Source: JBEEJZ01 sp046046915
Lineage (GTDB): Bacteria > Pseudomonadota > Gammaproteobacteria > Burkholderiales > Burkholderiaceae_C
Direction of reading: 5' to 3'
Assembly: GCA_046046915.1 (NCBI GenBank)
Contig: JBJOIT010000009.1
Location: forward strand, 1 to 64,000
DNA length: 64,000 nucleotides
The notes beneath the pieces are model-generated. The model worked only from the letters and a program-made list of their open reading frames with translations, did not search any database and was not told the DNA's origin. This document shows, in pieces, positions 49,527-59,443 of the stretch. The position numbers and the translations under genes were made by a program. The first letter of the stretch is position 1; each line of letters starts with the position of its first letter.

Positions 49527-52307
49527 ATGACCACCGCAGCCACAACCCTACCAACAAAGAGTCATAACGATAGCCCCGCAGCAGAGCCCACAGAGCGCCT
49601 GTCGTCTTATTCCCGCTACGCGCTGCGTATCGGCCGTCGTTACAGCTCAGAGCTTGCCCTGCTAGACGCGGGTCTGCCTGACCGGGAGCGCATGAGCCGT
49701 GCCTACGAGGCGCTACTTGCGCGCGGTGCCGACCTGGGGGCAGCCCTGCGCATCCTGCGCCAGCTGGTGCTGGAACGCCTGTTGCGACTGGACTGTGATG
49801 AAGCGATCGCCGTGCGCAACGTGACCGGCGCCATGACCGTGCTGGCCGAGTTCACCATCGATCTGGCCTGCCAACATGCCTGCAAGGAGCTTTCATTGAT
49901 CCATGGCGCGCCACGCGGCCCCGATGGCCAGACCGCTCGTCTCTGGGTGGTGGGCATGGGCAAGCTGGGCGCGCGCGAGCTCAACGTCTCCAGCGACATC
50001 GACCTGATTTATGTGTACGACCAAGACGGCGAGACCACCGGCAACGAACAGGGTCGGGCACGCATCAGCAACCAGGAGTACTTTGGCAAGGCCGTGCGCG
50101 CTATCCAAAGCCTGCTGGGCGACGTGACCGAACATGGCTTTGTGTTCCGGGTCGACCTGGCACTTCGGCCCAATGGCAACTCAGGCCCCGCCTCCGTGTC
50201 ACTGGGCGCGCTAGAGGAATACCTGCATGTGCAGGGCCGTGAGTGGGAGCGCTTTGCCTGGCTCAAGAGCCGGGTGGTGGCACCGCTGGCCACCTTGCAG
50301 GACCAATCCGCTCTGCAATTGCGTCAGGTGGTGTTGCCCTTCGTCTTTCGGCGTTACCTGGATTACAGCGTGTTCGACGCCCTGCGCGTGCTGCACCGCC
50401 AGATACGCGAGCACGCTGCGCGCCGCAGCGCCGGCCGGCCCGAGCGCACCAACGACGTCAAACTGTCACGCGGGGGCATCCGGGAGATCGAGTTCATCGT
50501 GCAGCTGCTGCAGGTGGTGCGCGGCGGGCAGTTTCCCGAGCTGCGCACCCGTCCTACCGTCAGTGCCCTCAAGCGCCTGGCCCGGGCCTCCCTCATGCCT
50601 GAGGCCACGGCCGACGCGCTGGCCCGTGCATACAGCTTTTTGCGCCAGGTGGAGCACCGCATCCAGTACCTGGACGATCAGCAAACCCATGTGCTGCCCA
50701 CGCAGGACGGCGATTTGAACTGGATTGCCAGGGCCATGGGCTTTACAGACTCATCCACCTTTTTGGCAGCACTTGATGCGCACCGTGAGGTGGTGGCCCA
50801 GGAGTTTGATGTGCTGCTCGGCGGTGGCACCTCCGATTGCAAAGGCTGCAATGGCAAAAACAAGGGTGCGGTCAGCGCCACTGATTTCGATGAGCTGCTC
50901 CATCAGCTGCCCGCCAGATTCAAGGCCCGCGTGGAGGCCTGGCGTGATCACCCCCGCGTGCTGGCCTTGCGTGAGGAGTCACGTCAACGCCTGGTGCAAC
51001 TGGTGGCGCGCACCGGCGCCTGGGTGCGCGATGGCCGCGTCACCGAAGAAGCCGCCGTGCGCATTGCCGACTGGATCGAGCCACTGCTGCGCCGCGAAAG
51101 CTACCTGGCACTGCTGCTGGAGCGGCCCATGGTGCACGAGCGCCTGCTGCGCCTGCTGGGCGAGGCCCGTTGGCCCGCGCGCTACCTGATCCAGCACCCC
51201 GGCGTGATCGATGAGCTGGCCAACAACCACATGCTCAACGAGCGCTTTGACGCCGTGGAATTTGAAGGCGAACTGGAGCGCCGCTTGGCGGCCCTGCAAA
51301 CCACCCACGAGGACGACGACGAAAGTCTGCTCAATTTGCTGCGCCGCGCCCACCATGCAGAGGTGTTCCGTACCCTGGCGCGCGACGTGGAAGGGCGTCT
51401 GACAGTCGAGCAAGTGGCCGACGACCTGAGCGCCCTGGCAGAGACCGTGCTGCGCGTCACTACCCGCTGGTGCTGGGCCCGATTTAAAAATCGTCACCGG
51501 GAAGACCACCAGTTCGCCATCATTGCCTACGGCAAACTCGGCGGCATCGAGCTGGGCTACGGCAGTGACCTGGACATTGTGTTTGTGTACGACGACGAAG
51601 ACGAGCGCGCCGGCGAGGTCTACGCCGGCCTGGTACGACGCCTGATCAACTGGCTGACCGTCAAGACTGGCGAGGGCGACTTGTACGAGATCGACACGGC
51701 CCTCAGACCCAACGGCAACTCTGGCCTGCTGGTCACCAGCTTTGAGGCTTATGCCAACTACCAGCAGCAACGCGGCTCCAACACCGCCTGGACCTGGGAG
51801 CACCAAGCCATGACCCGTGCCCGCTGCGTGCTGGGCAGCGAGGCCCTGAGCCAGCGTTTTGACGAGGTGCGCCGCGCGGTCATCACCGCCCCTCGCGACA
51901 GCGCCGATCTGGCCCGCGAGATTGTGGCCATGCGCGACAAGGTGAGCCAGGCCCACCCGGTGCGCGGTGAGATGTTTGACGTCAAGCACAGCCCGGGCGG
52001 CATGGTGGACGCCGAATTTGTGGTGCAGTACCTGGTGCTGTCACGCTCAGCCACTTGCCCCGCACTGCAAGACAACGTTGGCAACATCGCCCTGCTGGAA
52101 CGCGCCCAGGCCCACGGCCTGCTACCCGACGGCACAGGCCACGCCGCCGCCGATGCTTACCGTAAGTTGCGCCGGGTGCAGCACCACGCGAGGCTGAACG
52201 AAGAGCCCACGGCGGTACCTCCGGAAACGCTGGGGGTGGAGCGTGAGGCCGTATTGGCTTTGTGGAATGGTGTGTTTGGCGGAAGTGAGGTGGTTGCTAC
52301 TGCGTAG
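49527..52307 (+). CDS. glnE: Glutamine synthetase adenylyltransferase / adenylyl-removing enzyme
   Basis: GlnE adds AMP to, or removes it from, glutamine synthetase in response to PII and glutamine. The 926 residues contain two nucleotidyltransferase modules. The N-terminal adenylyl-removing one has GKLGARELNVSSDIDLIYVY near residue 145. The C-terminal adenylylating one has GKLGGIELGYGSDLDIVFVY near residue 669. Each shows the paired Asp metal ligands, with a helical linker between them. The C-terminus ends normally at ALWNGVFGG. The last codons and the TAG stop at 52305-52307 are supplied by repeat R3, which begins at about 52296, so the natural end was probably altered by that element. Confidence 0.95.
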   Translation: MTTAATTLPTKSHNDSPAAEPTERLSSYSRYALRIGRRYSSELALLDAGLPDRERMSRAYEALLARGADLGAALRILRQLVLERLLRLDCDEAIAVRNVTGAMTVLAEFTIDLACQHACKELSLIHGAPRGPDGQTARLWVVGMGKLGARELNVSSDIDLIYVYDQDGETTGNEQGRARISNQEYFGKAVRAIQSLLGDVTEHGFVFRVDLALRPNGNSGPASVSLGALEEYLHVQGREWERFAWLKSRVVAPLATLQDQSALQLRQVVLPFVFRRYLDYSVFDALRVLHRQIREHAARRSAGRPERTNDVKLSRGGIREIEFIVQLLQVVRGGQFPELRTRPTVSALKRLARASLMPEATADALARAYSFLRQVEHRIQYLDDQQTHVLPTQDGDLNWIARAMGFTDSSTFLAALDAHREVVAQEFDVLLGGGTSDCKGCNGKNKGAVSATDFDELLHQLPARFKARVEAWRDHPRVLALREESRQRLVQLVARTGAWVRDGRVTEEAAVRIADWIEPLLRRESYLALLLERPMVHERLLRLLGEARWPARYLIQHPGVIDELANNHMLNERFDAVEFEGELERRLAALQTTHEDDDESLLNLLRRAHHAEVFRTLARDVEGRLTVEQVADDLSALAETVLRVTTRWCWARFKNRHREDHQFAIIAYGKLGGIELGYGSDLDIVFVYDDEDERAGEVYAGLVRRLINWLTVKTGEGDLYEIDTALRPNGNSGLLVTSFEAYANYQQQRGSNTAWTWEHQAMTRARCVLGSEALSQRFDEVRRAVITAPRDSADLAREIVAMRDKVSQAHPVRGEMFDVKHSPGGMVDAEFVVQYLVLSRSATCPALQDNVGNIALLERAQAHGLLPDGTGHAAADAYRKLRRVQHHARLNEEPTAVPPETLGVEREAVLALWNGVFGGSEVVATA

Positions 52308-52887
52308 GGCGGAGGCCGGGATGTCGCCCCGGCGGGCGAGCTGCTTTCTTTTGCTCGCCAAAAGAAAGTAGCCAAAGAAAAGGCGACCCAAGCGTCTGCG
52401 ACCCCGCTGCTATGCAGCGCGGCACCCTGCGGTGCTCGATCCAGCCGGGTGGCGCGCAAACTCGCTGACGCTCAAACATGCGCACCCCTTGATCCGGCTG
52501 GCTCTGCGCTCCTCGGCGCATTCGCAATGGGGCGATACCGGGAATTCAGGACTTCCTTAACTTCCGCTGCCCAACCCCTTCTGGTTGCGCCGAGCAGGTT
52601 CCTGACAAGGGGATCAGAAGAACGCATGTCTGAGCGATAGCGAGTTTGCGGTCTTCCCCCGTTTCAGGAAGCAGCGCAGGCTGCCCCGAAGCCAACAGCT
52701 TCGGGGTCGCAAACAGCGGGGTCGCCTTTCTTTTGCTTACTTCTTCTTTGGCGAAGCAAAGAAAAGTGAGGCGCTGCCGGGCGCCCCCGGCCTCTGGCCT
52801 TAGAAAGGCAACACAAAGCAGCTCGCCCGCCGGGGCGACATCCCGGCCTCCGCCCTAAGCAGTAGCAAATAGACCACCGCCGGGCGC
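52296..52887. repeat. R3: copy 3 of the palindromic intergenic repeat
   Basis: A full-length copy of about 590 bp that fills the 587-bp gap between the convergent glnE and RND pump genes. Its left end is GCTACTGCGTAGGGCGGAGG and its right end CCTCCGCCCTAAGCAGTAGC, an inverted pair with one mismatch. The inner arms are complementary as well, over CCGGGATGTCGCCCCGGCGG and its inverse, then AAAGAAAAGGCGACCC and CGCATGTCTGAGCG blocks. The first bases are also the last codons of glnE. No target-site duplication was recognised. By eye it differs from R2 by scattered substitutions only. No other gene is seen in this gap. Confidence 0.9.
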
Positions 52888-52894
52888 TACGGCC

Positions 52895-55800
52895 TCACCC
52901 CTGTGCAGGGTTAACACCCACCTTCTCCCGCTTCACCCACCGCTTGATCCGTCCCAACAGGTGCTCCACATCGTCCACGAGTGTGAACACAGACGGAATC
53001 ACCAGCAAACTGAGCACGGTGGAGGTGATCAGGCCACCGATCACGGCGACGGCCATTGGGCTTCTGAAGCTGCTGTCGGCAGCGCCCCAACCCACGGCCA
53101 GCGGCAGCATGCCGGCGCCCATGGCGATGGTGGTCATGACGATGGGGCGGGCGCGCTTATGGCAGGCGTCAATCAAGGCATCGAAACGGCTCATGGGCGC
53201 AACCACGGGGTGACCGTCGCTACCGTCATGGCCACGGCGCGCCAGGATGGCGTACTCCACCAGCAAAATCGAGTTCTTGGTGGCAATGCCCATGAGCATG
53301 ATCAGGCCGATGAGGGAGGGCATGGAAAAGCTCTTGTCGGCCATGAGCAGGCCCACAAAGGCACCGCCCAGCGACAAAGGCAAGGCCGCCAAAATCGTGA
53401 AGGGGTGCAAAAAGTCCTTGAACAACAGCACCAGCACGATGTAGATGCACAGAACGCCGGTCAGCATGGCCAGGCCAAAGCTGGCAAACAGCTCGCCCAT
53501 GACCTCGGCGTCGCCCAGCTCCAGCTGCTTCACGCCGGGTGGCAAGCCCAAGATGGACGGCAGCTTGGCCACAGCAGCGGCCACATCTCCCAGCGGGGCG
53601 CCTGATAGCTCCACCTCAAAAGTGATGTTGCGCGAGCGGTTCAGGCGGTCGATCACGGCGGGGCCACCGGTCATTTCCAGCGTGGCGACCTGGCTGAGCA
53701 TGACCGGCCCCTTGACCCCGGGCACCATCAGGCGGCCCAGTATGTCCAGATCCTGCCGGGCACTGTCGGCCAGCTTGACCATGATGGGCACTTGCCGCTG
53801 GCTGAGGTTGAGCTTGGCCAGCGAGTTGTCGTAATCGCCCACGGTGGCAATGCGCAGTGTTTCGCCTATGGCAGCACTGGTCACGCCCAGATCGGCGGCA
53901 CGGGCAAAGTCGGGCCGCACGGCAATCTCAGAACGGATCAGGCTGGCGCTGGAGGTGATGCTGCCCAGGCCAGGTATGGTGCGCAGGTCTTTTTCCACAG
54001 CCGCAGCAGCCGTTGCCAATGCTTGGGCGTCTTCACCGGTCAGCACCAGCTGGTATTTCTCGCCACTGCCGCCCAGGCCTACCTTGCTGCGCACACCGGG
54101 CAAGTCAGCCATGGCGGTGCGGATGTTGTTCTCGATGCCTTGCTTGCGCGGGCGCTGGCCGCGCTCGGTCAGCAGCACCGTGAGGGTGGCCTTGCGCACC
54201 TCGGTAGTACCGGGGGGGGCAAAGGGGTCCGAGCCCGCCGCACCGCCACCGATGGTGGTGTAGATGCTTTGGATGTGCTCGACCTTGCCCAGCAGCTGGC
54301 GCGCTTTCTCAGCCGCATCGCGGGTTTGGGTCAGCGTGGAGCCCGGGGGCAGCTCGATGTAGACCTGGGTCTGCGAGTTGTCATCCGGCGGGATAAAGCC
54401 CTTGGGCAGCAGCGGAATCAACATCAGTGAGCCGACAAAGAAAGCGCCCGCTGCGGCCATGGTGATCCAGCGGTGGCGCAAGGCCCATTTGCTGGCCCGC
54501 AGGTAGGCGCCCATCCAGAACGGCTCCTTGTGGGCACGCGGGCTGCGCCTCATGATGTAGGCGGCCATCATGGGCGTGAGGGCCCGTGCCACCACCAGCG
54601 AGGCAAACACCGCCAGGGCGGCGGTCCAGCCAAACTGCTTGAAGAACTTGCCCGGAATACCGGCCATAAACGCCGTGGGTAAAAACACGGCGATCAGGGT
54701 GAAGGTGGTGGCCACCACGGCCAAACCAATTTCATCGGCAGCTTCCATGGCGGCCTGGTAAGGCGTTTTGCCCATGTTCAGGTGACGCTCGATGTTTTCG
54801 ACCTCCACAATCGCGTCGTCCACCAGCACCCCCACCACCAGCGACAGGGCCAGCAGCGTGACGGTGTTGATGGAAAAGCCCAAGTAGGCCATGCCCATGA
54901 AAGCCGGAATGGCCGACAGAGGCAAGGCCACCGCCGACACGAACGTGGCCCGCAGGTTGCGCAGAAACAGCCAGACCACGATCACGGCCAGAACCGCGCC
55001 CTCAAACAGCATGGTCATGGAAGCGTCAAACTCCTCGGCCACCGGCTGCACAAAGTCAAAGGCCTGGGTCAGTTCGATGTCGGGATGCTGCTCTTTCAGC
55101 TCCTTCAGGGCGGCGTTCACGGCGGCGCCCACTTCTACCTCACTGGCGCCCTTGCTGCGGGTGATTTCAAAGCCCACCACAGACACACCGTTGAGCAGCG
55201 CCAGGGCGCGCGGTTCTGCCGTGGTGTCCTTGACCGTGGCGACGTCATCCAAACGCAGGCGCAGGCCGTTGCTCAGGGTTAGCTCCAAGCGAGCCAGTTC
55301 CTCGGCGGTCTTGACCGTGGCCACAGTACGCATGGGTTGCTCGCTGCCGCCCAGATCCACCCGGCCACCCGCGCTCTCGGTCTGCACCTGACGCAGCTGG
55401 CGCGAGATATCGGCCGCCGTGGCGCCCAGGGCCTGCAGCTTGATGGGGTCCAGGGCCACTTCGACCTGACGGTTCACCCCGCCCACGCGCACTACCGAGC
55501 CCACGCCCTTCACGCCCAGAAGGCGGCGGGCCACCGTGTTGTCCACAAACCAGCTCAAGGCCTCGTCGTCCATCTTGGGCGAGCGGATGGTGAGGGCCAG
55601 GATGGGCGCACCCGACAGATTGATCTTGCTGACGACCGGATCTCGCACGTCGCTGGGCAGGTCACTGCGCACGCCCTGCACGGCACTGCGCACATCGTCC
55701 ACTGCTTCTTGCGTGGGCTTTTCCAGGCGGAATTCGGCGGTGATGGACACACCACCGTCCTGCACCTTGGTGTAGATGTTCTTCAGGCCCTGCAGCGGCG

Positions 55801-56014
55801 CAATGGCGTTTTCAAGCTTGCGGGCCACTTCGGTTTCGAGCTGCGCGGGTGCGGCACCCGGCAAAGAGGCCGACACCGAAACGGTGGGCAGTTCCAGATC
55901 GGGAAATTGCTGCACCTTCATGGAATTGAAGGACAGCAGGCCGGCGAACGTCAGCATGACGAACAGCATGACGGCCGGTATGGGGTTTTTGATCGACCAG
56001 GCGGAGACGTTCAT
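52895..56014 (-). CDS. RND multidrug efflux permease (HAE1/AcrB family)
   Basis: A 1,039-residue inner-membrane proton antiporter with 12 helices and two large periplasmic loops. The proton-relay residues are visible: the Asp pair in VGVLVDDAIVEVENIERHLN (TM4) and Lys in GIATKNSILLVEYAI (TM10). The N-terminus (SAWSIKNPIPAVMLFVMLTFAGLLSF) is typical. Sequence is closer to MdtB/MdtC-like or MexF-like pumps than to metal pumps, so a drug or toxic-metabolite substrate is likely but not determined. A strong AAGGAGG lies just before the ATG. It is the last gene of the operon repressor-outer membrane factor-adaptor-permease, and its stop lies 7 bp from R3. Confidence 0.93.
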   Translation of the reverse strand: MNVSAWSIKNPIPAVMLFVMLTFAGLLSFNSMKVQQFPDLELPTVSVSASLPGAAPAQLETEVARKLENAIAPLQGLKNIYTKVQDGGVSITAEFRLEKPTQEAVDDVRSAVQGVRSDLPSDVRDPVVSKINLSGAPILALTIRSPKMDDEALSWFVDNTVARRLLGVKGVGSVVRVGGVNRQVEVALDPIKLQALGATAADISRQLRQVQTESAGGRVDLGGSEQPMRTVATVKTAEELARLELTLSNGLRLRLDDVATVKDTTAEPRALALLNGVSVVGFEITRSKGASEVEVGAAVNAALKELKEQHPDIELTQAFDFVQPVAEEFDASMTMLFEGAVLAVIVVWLFLRNLRATFVSAVALPLSAIPAFMGMAYLGFSINTVTLLALSLVVGVLVDDAIVEVENIERHLNMGKTPYQAAMEAADEIGLAVVATTFTLIAVFLPTAFMAGIPGKFFKQFGWTAALAVFASLVVARALTPMMAAYIMRRSPRAHKEPFWMGAYLRASKWALRHRWITMAAAGAFFVGSLMLIPLLPKGFIPPDDNSQTQVYIELPPGSTLTQTRDAAEKARQLLGKVEHIQSIYTTIGGGAAGSDPFAPPGTTEVRKATLTVLLTERGQRPRKQGIENNIRTAMADLPGVRSKVGLGGSGEKYQLVLTGEDAQALATAAAAVEKDLRTIPGLGSITSSASLIRSEIAVRPDFARAADLGVTSAAIGETLRIATVGDYDNSLAKLNLSQRQVPIMVKLADSARQDLDILGRLMVPGVKGPVMLSQVATLEMTGGPAVIDRLNRSRNITFEVELSGAPLGDVAAAVAKLPSILGLPPGVKQLELGDAEVMGELFASFGLAMLTGVLCIYIVLVLLFKDFLHPFTILAALPLSLGGAFVGLLMADKSFSMPSLIGLIMLMGIATKNSILLVEYAILARRGHDGSDGHPVVAPMSRFDALIDACHKRARPIVMTTIAMGAGMLPLAVGWGAADSSFRSPMAVAVIGGLITSTVLSLLVIPSVFTLVDDVEHLLGRIKRWVKREKVGVNPAQG

Positions 56015-56023
56015 ACGGCCTCC

Positions 56024-57163
56024 TTATTTGGCAGCGGCGGGAGCGCCGTCCACCACGCGGACCTTGTCGCCATCGCTCAGAAAGCTGCCGCCACTGGCCA
56101 CGATGCGCTCATCGGCCTTCACGCCCGACAACACCTCGACCTGGTCGCCCAGGCTACGCCCCACCTGCACCTTGAGTTGTGACACGCGCTGGTCGGCTGC
56201 CACCCGGTACACATAACTGAAGCCGTCGCGCACCACCACGGCGGTCTGCGGCACGGTCAGGGCGCTGGAACTGCCCAACTCAAACTCGCCACGGGCAAAC
56301 ATGCCGGGCTTGAAGCTCTGGCCAGCGCCAGCAGCGGCCAGCACATCCACGTAGACCAGACCATTGCGCGTGGCGACATCCACTGTGGGCGCCACCATGC
56401 GCACGCGGCCCTTGGCTTGAGCCCCGCCTGGCGCTGTGAGCAGCACCTGGGTGCCAGTCTTCACGCGAGCCAGCTCGGCAGAAGTGACTTCACCGCGCCA
56501 TTCCAGACGGCTTTGACGGATGAGTTTGAACATCTCGGCACCGGCCCCCACCACCGCGCCCACGGTAGAGGTGCGGGCGGAGATGATGCCGTCATCTGGC
56601 GCCAGCAACTGGGTGTGTTTGAGGCGCAGCAGTTGCGCATCCAGCTGCGCTTGCGCCGACGCCACTCGGGCCTTGGCGGTCTGCTCCTGGGTCAGGTACT
56701 GACTGACCTGTTGGGCGCTCAGCGCGCCGGTGCCTTGCACCGCACGCGCCCGGTCGGCATTGTTCAAGGCTTCTGCGGCCAGGGCCTGGGCCTCGGCCAG
56801 CGAGGCGCGCGTCAAGGCCACGTCGGCCTGCACGCTTTCGGCGGCAAAACTGGCCAACAACTGGCCGCGCTTGACCTGGTCGCCCACCCCCACCAGCAGC
56901 TCTTGCACACGCAGTCCGCCCGCTTCAGAGCCCACACTGGCTTCTTGCCAGGCCGCCACGCTGCCATTGGCCGCCAGTTTGATCGGCAGGGTGTTGCTCT
57001 TGGCCTGAACCGTGCTCACCGTCAGGGCTGGCTTGGCCTCGGCAGCAGGCTTGACGGGTTCTGCCGCGTGGCTTTGGCTTGCCAGCAGGCCCAGGGCAGA
57101 CAAGGTGATGAGGCTGGCGGCCATCAGGCCACGGGTCAGGGCTTGGACTTGAAAACGGTTCAT
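56024..57163 (-). CDS. RND efflux periplasmic adaptor subunit
   Basis: A 379-residue membrane-fusion protein linking the RND pump to the outer-membrane channel. It has an N-terminal signal sequence (LMAASLITLSALGLLASQSHA), a lipoyl-like half (SVAAWQEASVGSEAGGLRVQELLVGVGDQVKRGQLLA), an alpha-helical hairpin (about 110-175), and beta-barrel and membrane-proximal domains at the C-terminus (VVVRDGFSYVYRV). No lipobox is seen, so it is probably held by its N-terminus or soluble. The ATG at 57163 is chosen over a longer open frame because the signal peptide begins there. The permease gene starts 9 bp downstream. Confidence 0.9.
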   Translation of the reverse strand: MNRFQVQALTRGLMAASLITLSALGLLASQSHAAEPVKPAAEAKPALTVSTVQAKSNTLPIKLAANGSVAAWQEASVGSEAGGLRVQELLVGVGDQVKRGQLLASFAAESVQADVALTRASLAEAQALAAEALNNADRARAVQGTGALSAQQVSQYLTQEQTAKARVASAQAQLDAQLLRLKHTQLLAPDDGIISARTSTVGAVVGAGAEMFKLIRQSRLEWRGEVTSAELARVKTGTQVLLTAPGGAQAKGRVRMVAPTVDVATRNGLVYVDVLAAAGAGQSFKPGMFARGEFELGSSSALTVPQTAVVVRDGFSYVYRVAADQRVSQLKVQVGRSLGDQVEVLSGVKADERIVASGGSFLSDGDKVRVVDGAPAAAK

Positions 57164-57219
57164 GGTAATGCTCGGTTCAAACAAGAAAAAGAAGATGTCG
57201 AGGCTGGGTCAAACGCGCC

Positions 57220-58668
57220 TCAACGGGCGGCTCGTGCCGAAGTGGCAACAGATGAGGCTGGCACGGCGGCGGCCGGGTCCCAGCCACCACCCAGGGCACG
57301 GTAGAGCGAGACCCAGGCGCGGTTGCGTTCCCCCTGCAAATTCAGCTGGGCGGACCGTGAGCCCAAGGCCATGCGACGGGCGTCCTCCAGCTCCATCAGG
57401 CTGGCCAGGCCTTGCTGGTATCGGGCCTCGGTGGCAGCCATCGATTCGGCATAACCCCGGGTGGCGGTTTCAGCGTCCAGTCGGCGGGCATCGGTGCTTT
57501 GCAGGTTGACCAGTGCCTCTTCAACCTCGCGCACGGCCTGGCGCACCTTGCCACGGTAAGCGGCTACCGCTTGTTCGTAGGCCGCCTCAGCCGCCAGCAC
57601 GTTGGCCTTGCGCTGCCCGGCATCAAACACCGGCAACTTCAGGGCGAGGGGGCCAAAGGACCAGGTCTGCAAGCTGGTATCGGTGCCACGGCTGGTGTAG
57701 CTCAGGGTACCGAGGTTGCCATCGAGCGTCAGACGCGGGTAGCGCTGCGCCTTGGCACTGCCGACCTGGGCGCTGGCCACCACCACCTCGCGCTCGGCCG
57801 CATAGACATCGGGGCGCTGGGTCAGGGTTTGTGCGGGCACGCTGGCAATGGCGATGGGGGCCGCCTGCACAGCCTGCGCGCTCAGTGGCTGCAGCTTTTT
57901 GCGCAAGGTTGGCTCCGGCAGGGCCGTCAGGGCCACCAGGGCTTTGACGTTCAGGTCACAGGCGGCAGTCTGTTGCGTTACCCGGCTGTTGCCGTCGGCC
58001 GCACTGGCGCGGGCCAATGCCGCCATTGAGGGCGCGGTAAAGCCCGCCTTGGCACTGAGCTCCGCCAGGCGCGCCGTCTCGGCCCGCGACGCGGCATCCT
58101 GGCGTGCCACGTTCAACAACTGCTGGCAGGCCGACAGGCCGTAGTAGGTGTTGGCCACCTCAGCGGCCACGGCCACCCGGGCCTCGTGCCACTGGGCCTG
58201 CGTGCCCTCCAGCTGAGCCAGGGCGGCTTTGTTGACCGCCCGGTTGGCGCCCACCAGGTCCAGCTCCCACGAGGCCTGAAAACCACTCGACAGGACCGTG
58301 GCCACCGGCACATTAGGCTGGCTGACACCCCGGCTGGCGTTGACCGAGGCATCGACCTTGGGCAGCAAGGCCGCCTGGGCAGACACCTGCGAGGCACGCG
58401 ACGCCTCCAGACGGGCCAGTGCCGCCGCCACATTGGGGCTGGTGCCCTGCGCGGCCACCACCAGCTCAGCCAGCACCGGATCGCCCTGCTGTTGCCACCA
58501 CTCAGACAAAGCGCTGACGGTGCCCTGGTGCGGCAGCGGCGCCTCCCATTGGGGGGCGACCTCCACGCTAACCTGGGTGGGTGGCATGAGGATGGAACAG
58601 GCGGACAGCGCCATCACGGCTGCTGCGCTGGTCAGGGTTCGGTAGCTTCGGGGCAGGTGGGTCTTCAT
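57220..58668 (-). CDS. Outer-membrane factor of the efflux pump (TolC/NodT family)
   Basis: A 482-residue NodT-type outer-membrane lipoprotein. The signal ends at LSAC, giving a lipidated Cys at residue 24. Two tandem OEP repeats follow, each with long coiled-coil helices forming the periplasmic tunnel (NVAAALARLEASRASQVSAQ; RPDVYAAEREVVVASAQVGS). The conserved GFQASWELDLVGANRAVNKA and FDAGQRKANVLAAEAAYEQA blocks confirm the family. It is the second gene of the operon, 50 bp after the TetR-type regulator and about 56 bp before the adaptor. Confidence 0.91.
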   Translation of the reverse strand: MKTHLPRSYRTLTSAAAVMALSACSILMPPTQVSVEVAPQWEAPLPHQGTVSALSEWWQQQGDPVLAELVVAAQGTSPNVAAALARLEASRASQVSAQAALLPKVDASVNASRGVSQPNVPVATVLSSGFQASWELDLVGANRAVNKAALAQLEGTQAQWHEARVAVAAEVANTYYGLSACQQLLNVARQDAASRAETARLAELSAKAGFTAPSMAALARASAADGNSRVTQQTAACDLNVKALVALTALPEPTLRKKLQPLSAQAVQAAPIAIASVPAQTLTQRPDVYAAEREVVVASAQVGSAKAQRYPRLTLDGNLGTLSYTSRGTDTSLQTWSFGPLALKLPVFDAGQRKANVLAAEAAYEQAVAAYRGKVRQAVREVEEALVNLQSTDARRLDAETATRGYAESMAATEARYQQGLASLMELEDARRMALGSRSAQLNLQGERNRAWVSLYRALGGGWDPAAAVPASSVATSARAAR

Positions 58669-58718
58669 GGGGGAATGGAGGGCTCGGTGAGGTTATGTGT
58701 TGGTTCGGATAAAGCGGC

Positions 58719-59426
58719 TTACCATGCAGGGATCGTGCCTGCAGCCCGGCGCTGGGCCTCGGCCTCGACCATGGCCAGTGCGTAGGTCAGCAGGCGATCT
58801 GTGTAAGTGTCCAGCGCGGGTGGGCTGCTGATGAGCTGCGGGCACAGGGCGCCATAAACATCACCAGCCACATGCAGCATGATGCCCAGACCAGTGATGG
58901 AAAAGGCCAAGCGGCGGATATCGTCGTCGACCTCTGCGACACCCAGATGACGGCAGAGCAAGTGGTTCAGCGCCTCGTGGGTGGGCCGGATGTTGTGATC
59001 GATTTCCTGCTGCCAGACCCCGGTGGGCTCCAGCATCTCCCGGAAGTGCAGCTTCATGCACTGTTGCTGCCGGTGATGCCCTTGCTTGAGGGGCTCCACA
59101 AAGTGACGCAGCATGCCCCCCAGCGCTTGGGCCAGGCCCAAGGCAGAGGCGTCGACGGCCTCAGGCGGTAGTGGCGGGTTACCACGCGGGTCGGCAAACA
59201 CCTCCCGGTACAGCCCGGCCTTGTCGCCAAAGTAATAGCTGATAGACGCAATATTGGTCTGGGCAGCCAGCGCAATTTCCCGCGTGGAGGTTTTTGCAAA
59301 ACCTTTTTCTGCAAACAGCGCCAGCGCCGCGTCCAGCAAACGCTTGCGCGCCTCCACCCCATCGCTGCGCATGGCTTTGGCGCTGGCCTCAGGGGTGGAC
59401 AGTTCGGCGGACATGGTGCGTGACAT
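58719..59426 (-). CDS. TetR/AcrR-family repressor (CecR-like)
   Basis: A 235-residue repressor with an N-terminal TetR helix-turn-helix (ARKRLLDAALALFAEKGFAK; TSTREIALAAQTNIASISYYF) and a C-terminal ligand domain of the CecR/CerR type (MKLHFREMLEPTG; GLGIMLHVAGDVYGAL). It is the first gene of the efflux operon, and a perfect palindrome about 18 bp upstream is its likely operator. It would therefore repress itself and the pump and be released by a pump substrate. The ATG at 59426 is used; an ATG at 59414 is the alternative. Confidence 0.9.
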   Translation of the reverse strand: MSRTMSAELSTPEASAKAMRSDGVEARKRLLDAALALFAEKGFAKTSTREIALAAQTNIASISYYFGDKAGLYREVFADPRGNPPLPPEAVDASALGLAQALGGMLRHFVEPLKQGHHRQQQCMKLHFREMLEPTGVWQQEIDHNIRPTHEALNHLLCRHLGVAEVDDDIRRLAFSITGLGIMLHVAGDVYGALCPQLISSPPALDTYTDRLLTYALAMVEAEAQRRAAGTIPAW

Positions 59427-59443
59427 GGGCCGCGATTCTAGTC

